Notes: generated from the sequence alone by a model not told the origin. Numbered from the stretch's first letter, positions 17,528 to 25,789 are shown. The stretch is DNA of 64,000 bases from Micromonospora polyrhachis (GCF_014203835.1 NZ_JACHJW010000001.1:3174501-3238500); one strand, 5' to 3'. Translations and numbers: made by a program.

Positions 17528-18430
17528 ATGGACCTGGCGTACCTCCGGGCGCACCCCCAGCATCTCCCCACCTTCCTCACCCACCAGCGGATCCGGGAGA
17601 CGCCGGTCTCCGGCGGCGACATCTGCGCCGCCGCGCGGCTCACCCTCGACGACGGCAGTTCCCTGTTCACCAAGACCTGGCCGGACGCCGGCGGGACAGA
17701 CGCCAGCAGGACGGCACCGGAGGGGTTCTTCGCCACCGAGGCGGCCGGTCTCGACTGGCTGCGGTCGGCCGGGGCGGTGCCCGTACCAGAAGTGATCGTG
17801 GCTCTGCCGGGGCTGCTGGCCCTGGAGTGGATCGAGCCGGGGTCCGCGACCCCGGAGGCGGCGGCCCGCCTCGGGCGGGAGCTGGCCGCGCTGCACCGCG
17901 CCGGATCCTCCGCCTTCGGTGCCGACTGGCCCGGCTTCATCGGCCGCCTGCCGCAGGACAACACCCCCTCGGCCGACCCGTGGCCGGTCTGGTTCGCCGA
18001 GCACCGGCTGGCCCCGTACCTGCGGCTCTCGGCGGACAACGGCGCGCTCACCGCAACCGAGGTCGCCCTGGTCGAGCGAGTCATCGCCCAGATCGACCAG
18101 TACGGCGGTGCCGAGCCACCCGCCCGAATCCACGGCGACCTGTGGCCGGGAAATGTGCTCTGGGCAACAGATGGCCGGGCCTGGTTGGTCGACCCGGCCG
18201 CGCACGGTGGCCACCGGGAGACGGATCTCGCCCAGCTCGCCCTCTTCGGCGGCGCACCGCACCTGGACCGCCTACTGGCGGCCTACCAGGAGGTGTGGCC
18301 GCTCGCGGAGGGCTGGTCAGTCCGGGTGTCGGTGCATCAGCTACATCTGCTGCTGGTGCACACGGCATCGTTCGGATCCAGCTACCGGGAGGCGGTACGC
18401 GCCACAGCGACCAGCGCACTCCAGGTCTGA
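17528..18430 (+). CDS. Fructosamine kinase family protein
   Basis: 300-residue kinase of the fructosamine/ketosamine-3-kinase (APH-like) family. The catalytic loop is RIHGDLWPGNVLW and the metal-binding Asp follows in LVDPAAHGG; FTKTW is the Lys strand. It would phosphorylate Amadori adducts on proteins so that they fall off (deglycation), a role inferred from family. ATG 17528 fits the family start. It is divergent from DUF4192 and 17 bp upstream of moaA on the same strand. Confidence 0.88.
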   Translation: MDLAYLRAHPQHLPTFLTHQRIRETPVSGGDICAAARLTLDDGSSLFTKTWPDAGGTDASRTAPEGFFATEAAGLDWLRSAGAVPVPEVIVALPGLLALEWIEPGSATPEAAARLGRELAALHRAGSSAFGADWPGFIGRLPQDNTPSADPWPVWFAEHRLAPYLRLSADNGALTATEVALVERVIAQIDQYGGAEPPARIHGDLWPGNVLWATDGRAWLVDPAAHGGHRETDLAQLALFGGAPHLDRLLAAYQEVWPLAEGWSVRVSVHQLHLLLVHTASFGSSYREAVRATATSALQV

Positions 18431-18447
18431 CGCGCTACCGTCGAACG

Positions 18448-19479
18448 GTGATCGCCTCTGAGTCGACCGTCGAACCTCTCATCGACCGGTACGGCCGTGT
18501 CGCGACCGACCTGCGGGTCTCTCTGACCGACCGGTGCAACCTGCGGTGTACGTACTGCATGCCGGCGGAGGGCCTGCCCTGGCTGCCCAACGCGGACGTG
18601 CTCACCGACGACGAGGTGGTCCGGCTGGTCCGGGTGGCGGTGCATCGGCTCGGCGTGACCGAGGTCCGGTTCACCGGGGGCGAGCCGCTGTTGCGTCCCG
18701 GGCTGCCGGCCATCGTCGCCGCTGCCGCCGCACTCACTCCCCGGCCGGAGCTCTCGCTGACCACCAACGGCATTGGGCTCGAACGGTTGGCCGAGCCGTT
18801 GCAGGCGGCCGGGCTCGACCGGGTCAACGTCTCCCTGGACACCCTCGATCCGGAGCGGTTCGCGCAGTTGGCCCGTCGACGCCGGTTGCCGGACGTGCTG
18901 GCCGGGCTCCGCACCGCCACGGCCGTCGGGCTTACCCCAGTCAAGATCAATACGGTGCTCATGCGCGGAGTCAACTCCGACGAGGCACCCGCGCTCCTTC
19001 GGTTCGCCCTGGAGCACGGCTATGAGCTGCGGTTTATCGAGCAGATGCCGCTGGATGCCCAGCACGCCTGGAACCGGGACACCATGGTCACCGCCGAGGA
19101 GATCCTGGCCGCATTGCGTACCGAATTCACCCTGCTGCCCGACCCGGTGGAACGCGGCGGCGCTCCCGCGGAGACCTGGCTGGTCGACGGCTACGTCAGC
19201 GACGCCGGCCTGCCGGCCCGAGTCGGCGTCATCGGCAGCGTCACCCGGCCCTTCTGCGGCAACTGCGACCGGACCCGCCTCACCGCCGACGGGCAGGTCC
19301 GATCCTGCCTGTTCGCCACGGAGGAATCCGATCTGCGCGGGGCGATGCGGGCCGGTGCGGACGACGCGGAGTTGGCCCGCCGCTGGCGTACGGCGATGTG
19401 GGGCAAACGCGCCGGACACGGCATCGACGACCCGACCTTCCTGCAACCGAGCCGGCCGATGTCGGCGATCGGTGGGTGA
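18448..19479 (+). CDS. moaA: GTP 3',8-cyclase (molybdenum cofactor)
   Basis: 343-residue radical-SAM enzyme starting molybdopterin synthesis from GTP. The N-terminal cluster motif is CNLRCTYC (about residues 31-38), the GGEPLLR motif follows, the C-terminal cluster is in FCGNCDRTRL ... SCL, and the protein ends in the functionally important Gly-Gly. GTG 18448 gives a standard N-terminus. It lies 3 bp before the moaD-like gene. Confidence 0.95.
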   Translation: MIASESTVEPLIDRYGRVATDLRVSLTDRCNLRCTYCMPAEGLPWLPNADVLTDDEVVRLVRVAVHRLGVTEVRFTGGEPLLRPGLPAIVAAAAALTPRPELSLTTNGIGLERLAEPLQAAGLDRVNVSLDTLDPERFAQLARRRRLPDVLAGLRTATAVGLTPVKINTVLMRGVNSDEAPALLRFALEHGYELRFIEQMPLDAQHAWNRDTMVTAEEILAALRTEFTLLPDPVERGGAPAETWLVDGYVSDAGLPARVGVIGSVTRPFCGNCDRTRLTADGQVRSCLFATEESDLRGAMRAGADDAELARRWRTAMWGKRAGHGIDDPTFLQPSRPMSAIGG

Positions 19480-19482
19480 CCC

Positions 19483-19752
19483 GTGGCAGACAGGCTGACG
19501 ATGCGGGACGGCCTGACCGTCCGCTACTTCGCTGGCGCTCGCGCCGCCGCCGGGGTCGATGAAGAGGCCGTGCCGCTCAGCCCCAGCCTCGATCGACTGG
19601 CCGAGAGCCTGGTCGATCAACACGGCCCACGACTCGCCACGGTGTTGGCCGCCGCCAGCTATCTGGTGGACGGGGTCGCCTGGCATGATCGTCAAGCGCC
19701 GCTCCCGCAGGGAGCCACGATTGACGTGCTGCCGCCCTTCGCTGGCGGCTGA
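19483..19752 (+). CDS. moaD: MoaD/ThiS family sulfur carrier
   Basis: 89-residue ubiquitin-like sulfur carrier ending in the required FAGG Gly-Gly tail. In molybdopterin synthase the thiocarboxylated tail donates sulfur together with MoaE, whose gene is 24 kb away in this window. GTG 19483 or the ATG at 19501 could be the start. It directly follows moaA, forming a two-gene unit. Confidence 0.88.
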   Translation: MADRLTMRDGLTVRYFAGARAAAGVDEEAVPLSPSLDRLAESLVDQHGPRLATVLAAASYLVDGVAWHDRQAPLPQGATIDVLPPFAGG

Positions 19753-19775
19753 GAAAGGCGAACAGGTTAGCGATC

Positions 19776-21128
19776 ATGGGTTTCGTCGCTGCAGTCACGG
19801 TGATCACCGGCCTGATCCACCTCTACCTCTGGAAGCGGCTGGTCCAGGACACCACCCGACGGGGCCGCCGACGCCTCATCGGCACCTTCGCCATGCTCGC
19901 GCTCGGCCTGCTCATCCTGGCCACCCTCGTCGGCACCCGGATCGGGTTGCACTGGTTGGCCTGGCCCGGGTTCCTCTGGCTGGCCACCATGTTCTACCTG
20001 CTGGTGCTGCTGCTCCTGCTGGAATTGCCGATGCTGGCCGCAAAACTGGTGCTGCGGCGAAGGTCGGCCGCCCGTACCCCGGCCGAGCAGCCTGCTACCG
20101 AAACGGTTGCCGAACCCGTCGCCGACCCGGCCGCTGATCTGGTCGAGGAGCCAGCGCTCAAACCGGCCGCTGACCTGGTTAAGGAGCCGGCGCTCGAACC
20201 AGCGCTGGTCGGCGGCAGCGGTGGCCCGGCCGCCGCCGTACCGCCGCCGCCACCACCGGCCCCCGTCGAACCGTCGCCCACCGACCATGATCCGAGTCGT
20301 CGGCTGCTGCTGGCCCGGGGCGCGGCCATCTTCGCCGGTCTCACCGCCGCCGGGATCACCGGGTACGGCGTACGCACGGCGCTCTCCCCGCCCCAGGTCG
20401 ACCGGGTGCAGATCCCGCTCGCCAAACTGCCCCGGAGCATGGACGGACTGCGCATCGCCACCGTCTCCGACATCCACATCGGGCCGTTGGCCGGTCGGGC
20501 GCACACCGAACGGATCGTCTCGGTGATCAACCGGCTCGACGCGGACATCGTCGCGGTCGTCGGCGACCTGGTCGACGGCACCGTCGCCGAGTTGGGCGGC
20601 GCGGCGGCACCCCTGCGGGACCTGCGTGCCAAGCACGGCAGCTATTTCGTCACCGGCAACCACGAGTACTACTCCGGCGTCGAGGAGTGGGTGGTCGAGG
20701 TGGACCGGCTCGGTCTGCGGGTGTTGCAGAACGAGCGGCAGGAGATCCAGGCCCGGGGCGGTGTGCTCGACCTGGCCGGGGTAAACGACCCCGCCGGCGA
20801 GGGCCTGGGATTCGCCGCCGGTCCGGACTTCGCCGCCGCGCTCGGCGACCGGGACACGAGCCGGCCCGTCGTACTCCTGGCCCACCAGCCGATCCAGGTA
20901 CACGAGGCGGCGAAGCACGGCGTCGACCTGCAACTGTCCGGGCACACCCACGGTGGGCAGATGGTGCCGTTCAACCTGCTCGTCGGGCTTCAGCAGCCGG
21001 TGACCGCCGGGCACGCCACCATCGACGACACCCAGGTGTACGTGACCAACGGTGCCGGTTTCTGGGGACCGCCGGTACGGGTCGGGGCACCGCCGCAGGT
21101 GACCCTGGTCGAACTCCGTTCCGCCTGA
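19776..21128 (+). CDS. Membrane-anchored metallophosphoesterase
   Basis: 450-residue protein: three N-terminal membrane helices (residues about 3-20, 33-53, 58-90), a repetitive acidic/Pro linker (two copies of an ADLV-EEPAL-type unit, about 36 bp each at DNA level), a fourth helix preceded by twin arginines (SRRLLLARG), then a calcineurin-like phosphoesterase domain of the YkuE/YaeI type. Metal ligands are in VSDIHIG (about 231), GDLVDG, GNHEYY (about 294), LAHQP and GHTHGG (about 388). The catalytic domain probably faces outside; substrate unknown. Confidence 0.85.
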   Translation: MGFVAAVTVITGLIHLYLWKRLVQDTTRRGRRRLIGTFAMLALGLLILATLVGTRIGLHWLAWPGFLWLATMFYLLVLLLLLELPMLAAKLVLRRRSAARTPAEQPATETVAEPVADPAADLVEEPALKPAADLVKEPALEPALVGGSGGPAAAVPPPPPPAPVEPSPTDHDPSRRLLLARGAAIFAGLTAAGITGYGVRTALSPPQVDRVQIPLAKLPRSMDGLRIATVSDIHIGPLAGRAHTERIVSVINRLDADIVAVVGDLVDGTVAELGGAAAPLRDLRAKHGSYFVTGNHEYYSGVEEWVVEVDRLGLRVLQNERQEIQARGGVLDLAGVNDPAGEGLGFAAGPDFAAALGDRDTSRPVVLLAHQPIQVHEAAKHGVDLQLSGHTHGGQMVPFNLLVGLQQPVTAGHATIDDTQVYVTNGAGFWGPPVRVGAPPQVTLVELRSA

Positions 21129-21158
21129 TCCGTACCGGTCGTCACGATCCGGCGCCGG

Positions 21159-21419
21159 TCATCGCGGCACCCGTGCGGCGCACGGTGTCTCGTGCTCGGC
21201 CCGTAACACGCAGCGCCGGCTGTCGTCGAGCAACCGATCGCAGAAGACCCGATACCGTACGCCCTGGTTGTCCTCCTCGGAAACGGTCACCTCGCCGGGG
21301 TCGATGGCGGTCAGGAACGCCAACGAACGGGTGGCGGTCCGCGCCATGATCCGGGCGCGGGCCAGGTCGGGCACCATGATCGGCAGGTGGATCACGAAAC
21401 GGGCAGAATCGAAGCTCAT
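21159..21419 (-). CDS. Small Cys-containing protein, copy 3 (divergent)
   Basis: 86-residue protein of unknown function, paralogous to the products at 23972 and 24933. The shared signature is VFCDRLLDDSRRC followed by H and a terminal C (C-x9-C-x5-H-x3-C pattern), suggesting a small zinc site. ATG 21419 overlaps the DivIVA-like stop codon as ATGA, so the two are coupled. It is the leftmost gene of the accessory island. Confidence 0.6.
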   Translation of the reverse strand: MSFDSARFVIHLPIMVPDLARARIMARTATRSLAFLTAIDPGEVTVSEEDNQGVRYRVFCDRLLDDSRRCVLRAEHETPCAARVPR

Positions 21420-21634
21420 CGACGGGCCAGTTCCCGCATGCTGGGGGCCTGGCGCGACTGCCACTGCCGCAGTGCTTCCTTGACCCGCATCGTCTCGTCC
21501 TGGCTACGGGCCAGCTCGGCGTAAAGATGGGCCAGGTCGTCGGCGACCCGGTCCAGGTAGGCGGTGACCTCCCCGGCGTCCAACCCGCGCCGGGCCGTGG
21601 AGAACCGCCGGCCCCGTACCTGCCAGGGCCGCAA
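21416..21634 (-). CDS. DivIVA-like coiled-coil protein, 5' end unclear
   Basis: The visible frame gives 72 residues: RRGLDAGEVTAYLDRVADDL, the DivIVA N-domain signature, then a coiled coil (YAELARSQDETMRVKEALRQ). In-frame codons continue upstream (a Tyr/Arg/Ser stretch typical of this family) but meet no ATG, GTG or TTG before a stop near 21890, so TTG 21634 is only the first formal start. The missing start and the adjacent 18-bp repeat array suggest a frameshift or decay. The function of short DivIVA-like proteins here is unknown. Confidence 0.5.
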   Translation of the reverse strand: MRPWQVRGRRFSTARRGLDAGEVTAYLDRVADDLAHLYAELARSQDETMRVKEALRQWQSRQAPSMRELARR

Positions 21635-24002
21635 CGGCAGGTACGACCTGGAGCGGTACGCCCGGCCCGTCCGGTGCCTCGGCTCGCGCCTTGGTTGCCG
21701 GTCGCGCCTTGGTTGCCGGTCGGGCCTTGCTTGCCGGTCGAGCCTTGGTTGCCGGTCGAGCCTTGGTTGCCGGTCGAGCCTGGGTTGCCGGTCCGGTCGA
21801 CCGAGGGCACGACGTAGTAGAGCCCATCCGATGGTTGGTCCTCTCTCCGATCGGGCGGTTGTGCCAGGGCAAGCGGTCAGGGCAAGCGGTCAGGGCTTGC
21901 CGAGTCCGAGTGCACCCAGCGCGATGGTGACGGTGGGGGCACTGACCAGGTGTCGCAGACCGTCCGGTTCGTGGACCTACAGGTGACAGCCGGTGTGGTG
22001 GTAGCGGATGCTCACCGGATTTGCCGGCGTGGTGATGGGCGAGGCTGCGGATCAGCGGCACGGGGTCTTCGACGGGTGGGATCGGCTGCGGGGTCTGCGG
22101 GACCGGGATGCCCTGCCGAGGATCGGCGGGTACGGCGGCGTAGACCGCGTTTTCGAGGTATTCGAGGAAGTACGCGGCGGCAGCTTCGACCGTTGGCCGG
22201 TACGGGTGCAGGTCCGACTCGACCGGACGTTCGGCCGGGATAATTTCGATGTTCCAGCCTTCGCCGTGGATCCAGCGTGCGTCCGGCTCGTTGAGGCGGT
22301 GGTCTTCGAGGGTGAGCAGCAGGGTCAGGTGCAGCCCCAGGGCGAGGCGGATCGGGTCGGATACGGGTACGGCCACTGGTGGAACGACGCTGACCAGCAG
22401 CCGGCCGGCGGGCTGGCCGCGGTTGGCCTCGGTGATGTACTGGGCGACTGGGGTACCCCGGGCAGGGTCGACGGTGACGACGCCTTCACGGAGGTCCTGC
22501 CCGACGTGCTGCCCACCGTCGAGGTGGGTGAGGTCGGCCGGTCGGGCTCCGATGATCCGCGCCCAGTGCCGGAGTTGATAGCCGACAGGCAGTTGGTGGA
22601 CCGGTTTGCCACCGGGTTGGGTGGCGACCTGCGGAGTGTCGACCGGCTGGTCCGGGGCGAACCAGTTGCGGTGCATGGTGGTCTGGTCCAGGTCGGTGAG
22701 GGTGACGACCGTGCCGTGGTAGACCCGCTGGGTGCCCTGACAGGTGTCGCAGTTCCCCGTGGCCGGGGCGACTCCCGCACCGGAACAGCCGGGGCACTCC
22801 GGATCGGGTGCCCGGCTGCCGAGGGTGCACAGGCAGGGCCGGAGCCGGTGGTGGGGGTCGCAGTCCGGGCACGGGCCGTACGGGATGGGGTCGCCCTGCC
22901 AGGTGGGGGCCGGCGGTTCCCAGGCACGATCCAGCAGCGTCACGGTGCGGCGTACGACCTGACCGGCGCTTTCCGTAGCCAGCACCTCGATGGTTTCGGC
23001 GGGCCGCAGGCTGGTGTGTCGCCACTTGCCGTCGCGCCAGATCGCCTGCGCACCGGGTGCCTCGCCGCCGAGACCGTCCAGGTCGGCGTAGATGCGCCGT
23101 TCGACCTGGTCGAGGTCCACCTCGGGCGGAGCGGATGCCGCGACATAGTGTGGCCGCAGGTAGTGGGCGGGGGCGGTCGCCGATCGTTCCACCAGGTCGA
23201 ACATCGCGTCGTCGATGCTGCTGTCGGCGACTGCCCCAGACAGATCACCGGGCCAGCCGCGACTCCCGGCGGGCACCTCACTGCCGGGGATCTCATAACG
23301 GATGTCCCAGCTCAGGTTGCCACGCTCACCGCGTCGCGCCTCCACCACCAGGTCAAAGCAGAGCTGGTCGGCCAGGTGACAGAGCCGGCCCAGCTCAGCA
23401 GCCAGGTCTCGGGTGGGCATGGGGTCGGTGCGGGCGTAGTAGAGCCGCCACGGGTGCCAGCAGTGTCGGGCGATCGCCTCGCCCTCCAGCCGCTGGCGTT
23501 GCGCCACCGGTAAGTCCGGCGACCAGGCGGTGGGTAGCAGAATCGAGAATCTTGCGAAGTTCTCAGTGCCATAGGCGGCTCGGCATTCGGCCGACCCGAC
23601 CTCGGCAGCGAGTGCGGCGAGGATCGGCGACAGAGCCAGCTCCCACCGCCCGCCGGCGTTGCGTCGTGGCTCCAACCCACCGGGTACGACGTTGGCCGAG
23701 CGCACCACGCCGGTGTCCTGGTTGACCACGGTGAGCACCAACTGCGCCCGGCGTTTGCCGGTACGTCGGCACTGCCCGCAGTCGTAGCCGATGTAGCCGC
23801 TGCCGAGGCACAGCTCGCAGTCGTGGTAGACCTGCCCGTCCCCAGGCTGGTCCTTGTCCGCATCGACCAGGAACCGGTCGCCCCAACGTACGCATCGGCA
23901 CAGCTGGAGGATGCGGCCCTGCCCTTCGCAGTGGTCGCACACCACCACTGGCGGCGTGAAGGTCTCCAGGGTCACCGGCGCAGCCCACCTCGGGGCTGAC
24001 AC
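21504..24002 (-). CDS. Large double zinc-module protein, 3' end frameshifted
   Basis: The open frame is 832 codons from GTG 24002. Residues 1-663 look native: two DnaJ-like zinc modules, one near 22-80 (CDHCEGQGRILQLCRC, CELCLGSGYIGYDCGQC) and one near 375-435 (CPDCD, CPGCSGAG, CDTCQGT), separated by an alpha/beta region. From about 22015 the frame becomes Arg/Pro/Ala-rich; the adjacent frame instead reads a sensible C-terminus ending at 21890 (LRHLVSAPTVTIALGALGLG) but has a TAG at 21977-21979. I infer a frameshift plus nonsense change. Function unknown; cytoplasmic. Confidence 0.55.
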   Translation of the reverse strand: MSAPRWAAPVTLETFTPPVVVCDHCEGQGRILQLCRCVRWGDRFLVDADKDQPGDGQVYHDCELCLGSGYIGYDCGQCRRTGKRRAQLVLTVVNQDTGVVRSANVVPGGLEPRRNAGGRWELALSPILAALAAEVGSAECRAAYGTENFARFSILLPTAWSPDLPVAQRQRLEGEAIARHCWHPWRLYYARTDPMPTRDLAAELGRLCHLADQLCFDLVVEARRGERGNLSWDIRYEIPGSEVPAGSRGWPGDLSGAVADSSIDDAMFDLVERSATAPAHYLRPHYVAASAPPEVDLDQVERRIYADLDGLGGEAPGAQAIWRDGKWRHTSLRPAETIEVLATESAGQVVRRTVTLLDRAWEPPAPTWQGDPIPYGPCPDCDPHHRLRPCLCTLGSRAPDPECPGCSGAGVAPATGNCDTCQGTQRVYHGTVVTLTDLDQTTMHRNWFAPDQPVDTPQVATQPGGKPVHQLPVGYQLRHWARIIGARPADLTHLDGGQHVGQDLREGVVTVDPARGTPVAQYITEANRGQPAGRLLVSVVPPVAVPVSDPIRLALGLHLTLLLTLEDHRLNEPDARWIHGEGWNIEIIPAERPVESDLHPYRPTVEAAAAYFLEYLENAVYAAVPADPRQGIPVPQTPQPIPPVEDPVPLIRSLAHHHAGKSGEHPLPPHRLSPVGPRTGRSATPGQCPHRHHRAGCTRTRQALTACPDRLPWHNRPIGERTNHRMGSTTSCPRSTGPATQARPATKARPATKARPASKARPATKARPATKARAEAPDGPGVPLQVVPAVAALAGTGPAVLHGPARVGRRGGHRLPGPGRRRPGPSLRRAGP
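21685..21803. repeat. 18-bp tandem repeat, about six copies
   Basis: About six and a half copies of a GGTTGCCGGTCGAGCCTT unit, in the 5' region of the DivIVA-like gene and the antisense-frame tail of the large zinc-ribbon gene. Because 18 is a multiple of three, copy number change alone would not shift frames. Confidence 0.85.
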
Positions 24003-24305
24003 GAACCCTCGTGACCGGGCCGCCGCTCGCAGCGCCGCCCGTTGTCGAGCAGCAGGTCGCAGAAGACCCGCTGCTGGTCACCCTGCTCATCGGCGTACGC
24101 CGAGACGGTGGCCTCGCCGCCGTCCAACTCATCCAGGAACGCCAACGACCGCACCAACGTACGCGTGAAGATCAACGCCGAACTCATGTCGGACGCCGTG
24201 AACGGCAGATGCGCCACGTACCGCACCGACGAGCCCGACGCGACCCTACGAACCTCACTCACGAAACGACCAGCCTTTCCAGCAGCAGGGACGGATGGGT
24301 GGCCC
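23919..24305. repeat. 387-bp segmental duplication, left copy
   Basis: Nearly identical to 24880-25266 (offset 961 bp with no net indel). It contains the first 28 codons of the zinc-module gene and the whole small Cys-protein gene. Confidence 0.9.
23972..24262 (-). CDS. Small Cys-containing protein, copy 1
   Basis: 96-residue protein from GTG 24262 with the core RSLAFLDELDGGEATVSAYA and the Cys/His signature VFCDLLLDNGRRC ... H ... C, suggesting zinc binding. It overlaps the start of the large zinc-module gene by 31 bases, so the two are one transcription unit. It is divergent from GntR copy 1. Its near-identical twin is 961 bp to the right. Function unknown. Confidence 0.65.
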   Translation of the reverse strand: MSEVRRVASGSSVRYVAHLPFTASDMSSALIFTRTLVRSLAFLDELDGGEATVSAYADEQGDQQRVFCDLLLDNGRRCERRPGHEGSCQPRGGLRR

Positions 24306-24515
24306 AGCCCCTGCCGCAGGGACCGGGCCACCCGCGCCGCCAGCAGGGAATCCCAGGGGGTACGGGATTGGCAGCGCACACAGCGAAGGCGGAGGGCTGG
24401 CGCGGCTGGTCTCCCTCTCAACCAGCCGCGCCAGCATGGACACGGATGCCCAACCGGGGAGAGCCGGTTGCCTACCAGGCTTCCTGTGCGCCAGGCGTCC
24501 GCACCGAGGAACTTA

Positions 24516-24571
24516 CAATGCAAAGCATTGCAAGACAAGGGGCCTATGCATGCTTTGCACTCAAAGTCTTG
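24516..24571. promoter_or_regulatory. Nested inverted repeats upstream of GntR copy 1
   Basis: AT-rich site between divergent genes. CAATGCAAAGCATTG (24516-24530) is a perfect 15-bp palindrome; its core TGCAAAGCAT recurs inverted at 24550-24559; and CAAGAC (24531-24536) pairs with GTCTTG (24566-24571). This is a likely operator for the GntR protein encoded 54 bp downstream. Confidence 0.6.
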
Positions 24572-24624
24572 TACCTCATCTGGCTGGCATGGGAAGATCT
24601 TGGTGCCTACCAGGAGTTGCCAGC

Positions 24625-24849
24625 ATGCCGCGAATTTCAGACCGTCAACGCATCGCCCAAGACATCCGTGATCGGATCGCCTCCGGCGAGTATCCGCCGG
24701 GTGCGAAGCTACCCTCGCTTCGCGAGTTGATCGAGCACTACGGCGTATCCGCCGAGCCCATACGTTCGGCGCTGCTCATCCTTCAGGCCGAAGGCTTGAC
24801 CGAGGGCCACCAAGGCAAGGGTGTCTACGTACGCGCGCCTGAGGCATGA
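24625..24849 (+). CDS. Minimal GntR-family regulator, copy 1
   Basis: 74-residue protein consisting only of the GntR winged helix (QDIRDRIASGEYPPGAKLPS, RELIEHYGVSAEPIRSALLI) and a short tail ending GKGVYVRAPEA; no effector domain. ATG 24625 has AGGAG 8 bases upstream. It likely binds the palindromes just upstream and controls the divergent small-protein/zinc-module operon. The last 20 residues are nearly identical at DNA level to copy 2, suggesting recombination. Confidence 0.75.
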   Translation: MPRISDRQRIAQDIRDRIASGEYPPGAKLPSLRELIEHYGVSAEPIRSALLILQAEGLTEGHQGKGVYVRAPEA

Positions 24850-24963
24850 AGCTTCGTCGCCGTACCGAAGTAGCGCCGTCTGCCCTTCGCAGTGGTCGCA
24901 CACCACCACTGGCGGCGTGAAGGTCTCCAGGGTCACCGGCGCAGCCCACCTCGGGGCTGACAC
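24709..24963 (-). pseudogene. Truncated copy of the zinc-module gene
   Basis: The first 28 residues (from GTG 24963, to CDHCEGQ) are identical to the large zinc-module protein; at 24880 the duplication ends and the frame runs on antisense through GntR copy 1. Only 24880-24963 is homologous. It is a by-product of the segmental duplication and not expected to be functional. Confidence 0.7.
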
Positions 24964-25266
24964 GAACCCTCGTGACCGGGCCGCCGCTCGCAGCGCCGCC
25001 CGTTGTCGAGCAACAGGTCGCAGAAGACCCGCTGCTGGTCGCCCCGCTCATCGACGTACGCCGAGACGGTGGCCTCGCCGCCGTCCAACTCATCCAGGAA
25101 CGCCAACGACCGCACCAACGTACGCGTGAAGATCAACGCCGAACTCATGTCGGACGCCGTGAACGGCAGATGCGCCACGTACCGCACCGACGAGCCCGAC
25201 GCGACCCTACGAACCTCACTCACGAAACGAACCAACCTTCCAGCAGCAGGGACGGGTGGGTGGCCC
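24880..25266. repeat. 387-bp segmental duplication, right copy
   Basis: Right copy of the segment at 23919-24305, with scattered substitutions only. Its left junction cuts the zinc-module gene after 28 codons. Confidence 0.9.
24933..25223 (-). CDS. Small Cys-containing protein, copy 2
   Basis: 96-residue near-identical twin of the product at 23972; differences are a few substitutions in the SAYVDERGDQQ segment. It keeps the GTG start and the Cys/His signature. It is followed only by a truncated zinc-module gene, and is divergent from GntR copy 2. Retention of an intact frame suggests it may still be expressed. Confidence 0.6.
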   Translation of the reverse strand: MSEVRRVASGSSVRYVAHLPFTASDMSSALIFTRTLVRSLAFLDELDGGEATVSAYVDERGDQQRVFCDLLLDNGRRCERRPGHEGSCQPRGGLRR

Positions 25267-25467
25267 CGTCTCGGGGTTCGACAGGGCTACCCCGAGCCCC
25301 ACGACCACAGCCTTTCGGCAAACACGAGAGCGGGGCAGCTTGTGCTTGTGCTTGTGATAGGGACCGGGACGACAGGTGCGCAGGTACACCGGCCGCCCCG
25401 GTATCGGGTGCACCCGGGGTTGGGATGACCTACCGCCAAGCAGGCTTCCCGTCAGTGACTTAGAATT

Positions 25468-25506
25468 CTATGTGCGTCTAGTCAACGAGCTAGCAACACT
25501 ATGTGC
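25468..25506. promoter_or_regulatory. Direct repeat CTATGTGC upstream of GntR copy 2
   Basis: CTATGTGC occurs at 25468-25475 and again at 25499-25506, 31 bp apart (about three helical turns), in an AT-rich stretch. It differs from the palindromic site of copy 1, so the two regulators may recognise different operators. Confidence 0.45.
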
Positions 25507-25564
25507 TTGATGTAGAACGCCATGGCGTGATCAAATCGATGGGCCGCCAAGCAGGGAGTCCGCC

Positions 25565-25789
25565 ATGCCCATCGAGCCCATTTACACCCGAATTGTCGCT
25601 GACATCCGAGCAAGGATCGCCTCCGGCGAGCTCAAGCCCGGCGACAAGCTGCCCTCCATGGCTCAGCTACGCACCCAATACAACGCCAGCAACACCGCCG
25701 TCCGGAACGCGATGTTGGTGTTGCGCGAGGCTGGCTTGACCGAGGGGCACCAGGGCAAGGGTGTCTACGTACGCGCGCCTGAGGCATGA
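25565..25789 (+). CDS. Minimal GntR-family regulator, copy 2
   Basis: 74 residues, same length as copy 1, with winged-helix motif (DIRARIASGELKPGDKLPSM, TAVRNAMLVLREAGL) and the shared tail GKGVYVRAPEA. The N-terminal recognition part differs more than the tail, consistent with altered DNA specificity. ATG 25565 has GGAG 8 bases upstream. Its stop overlaps a small frame as ATGA. Divergent from small Cys-protein copy 2. Confidence 0.75.
   Translation: MPIEPIYTRIVADIRARIASGELKPGDKLPSMAQLRTQYNASNTAVRNAMLVLREAGLTEGHQGKGVYVRAPEA

Noticed and set aside
21142-21810. Collagen-like frame with GSTGNQ repeats
   Set aside because: It is the 18-bp repeat read in one frame and then antisense shadow of the DivIVA-like and small-protein genes; no Shine-Dalgarno and no globular domain.
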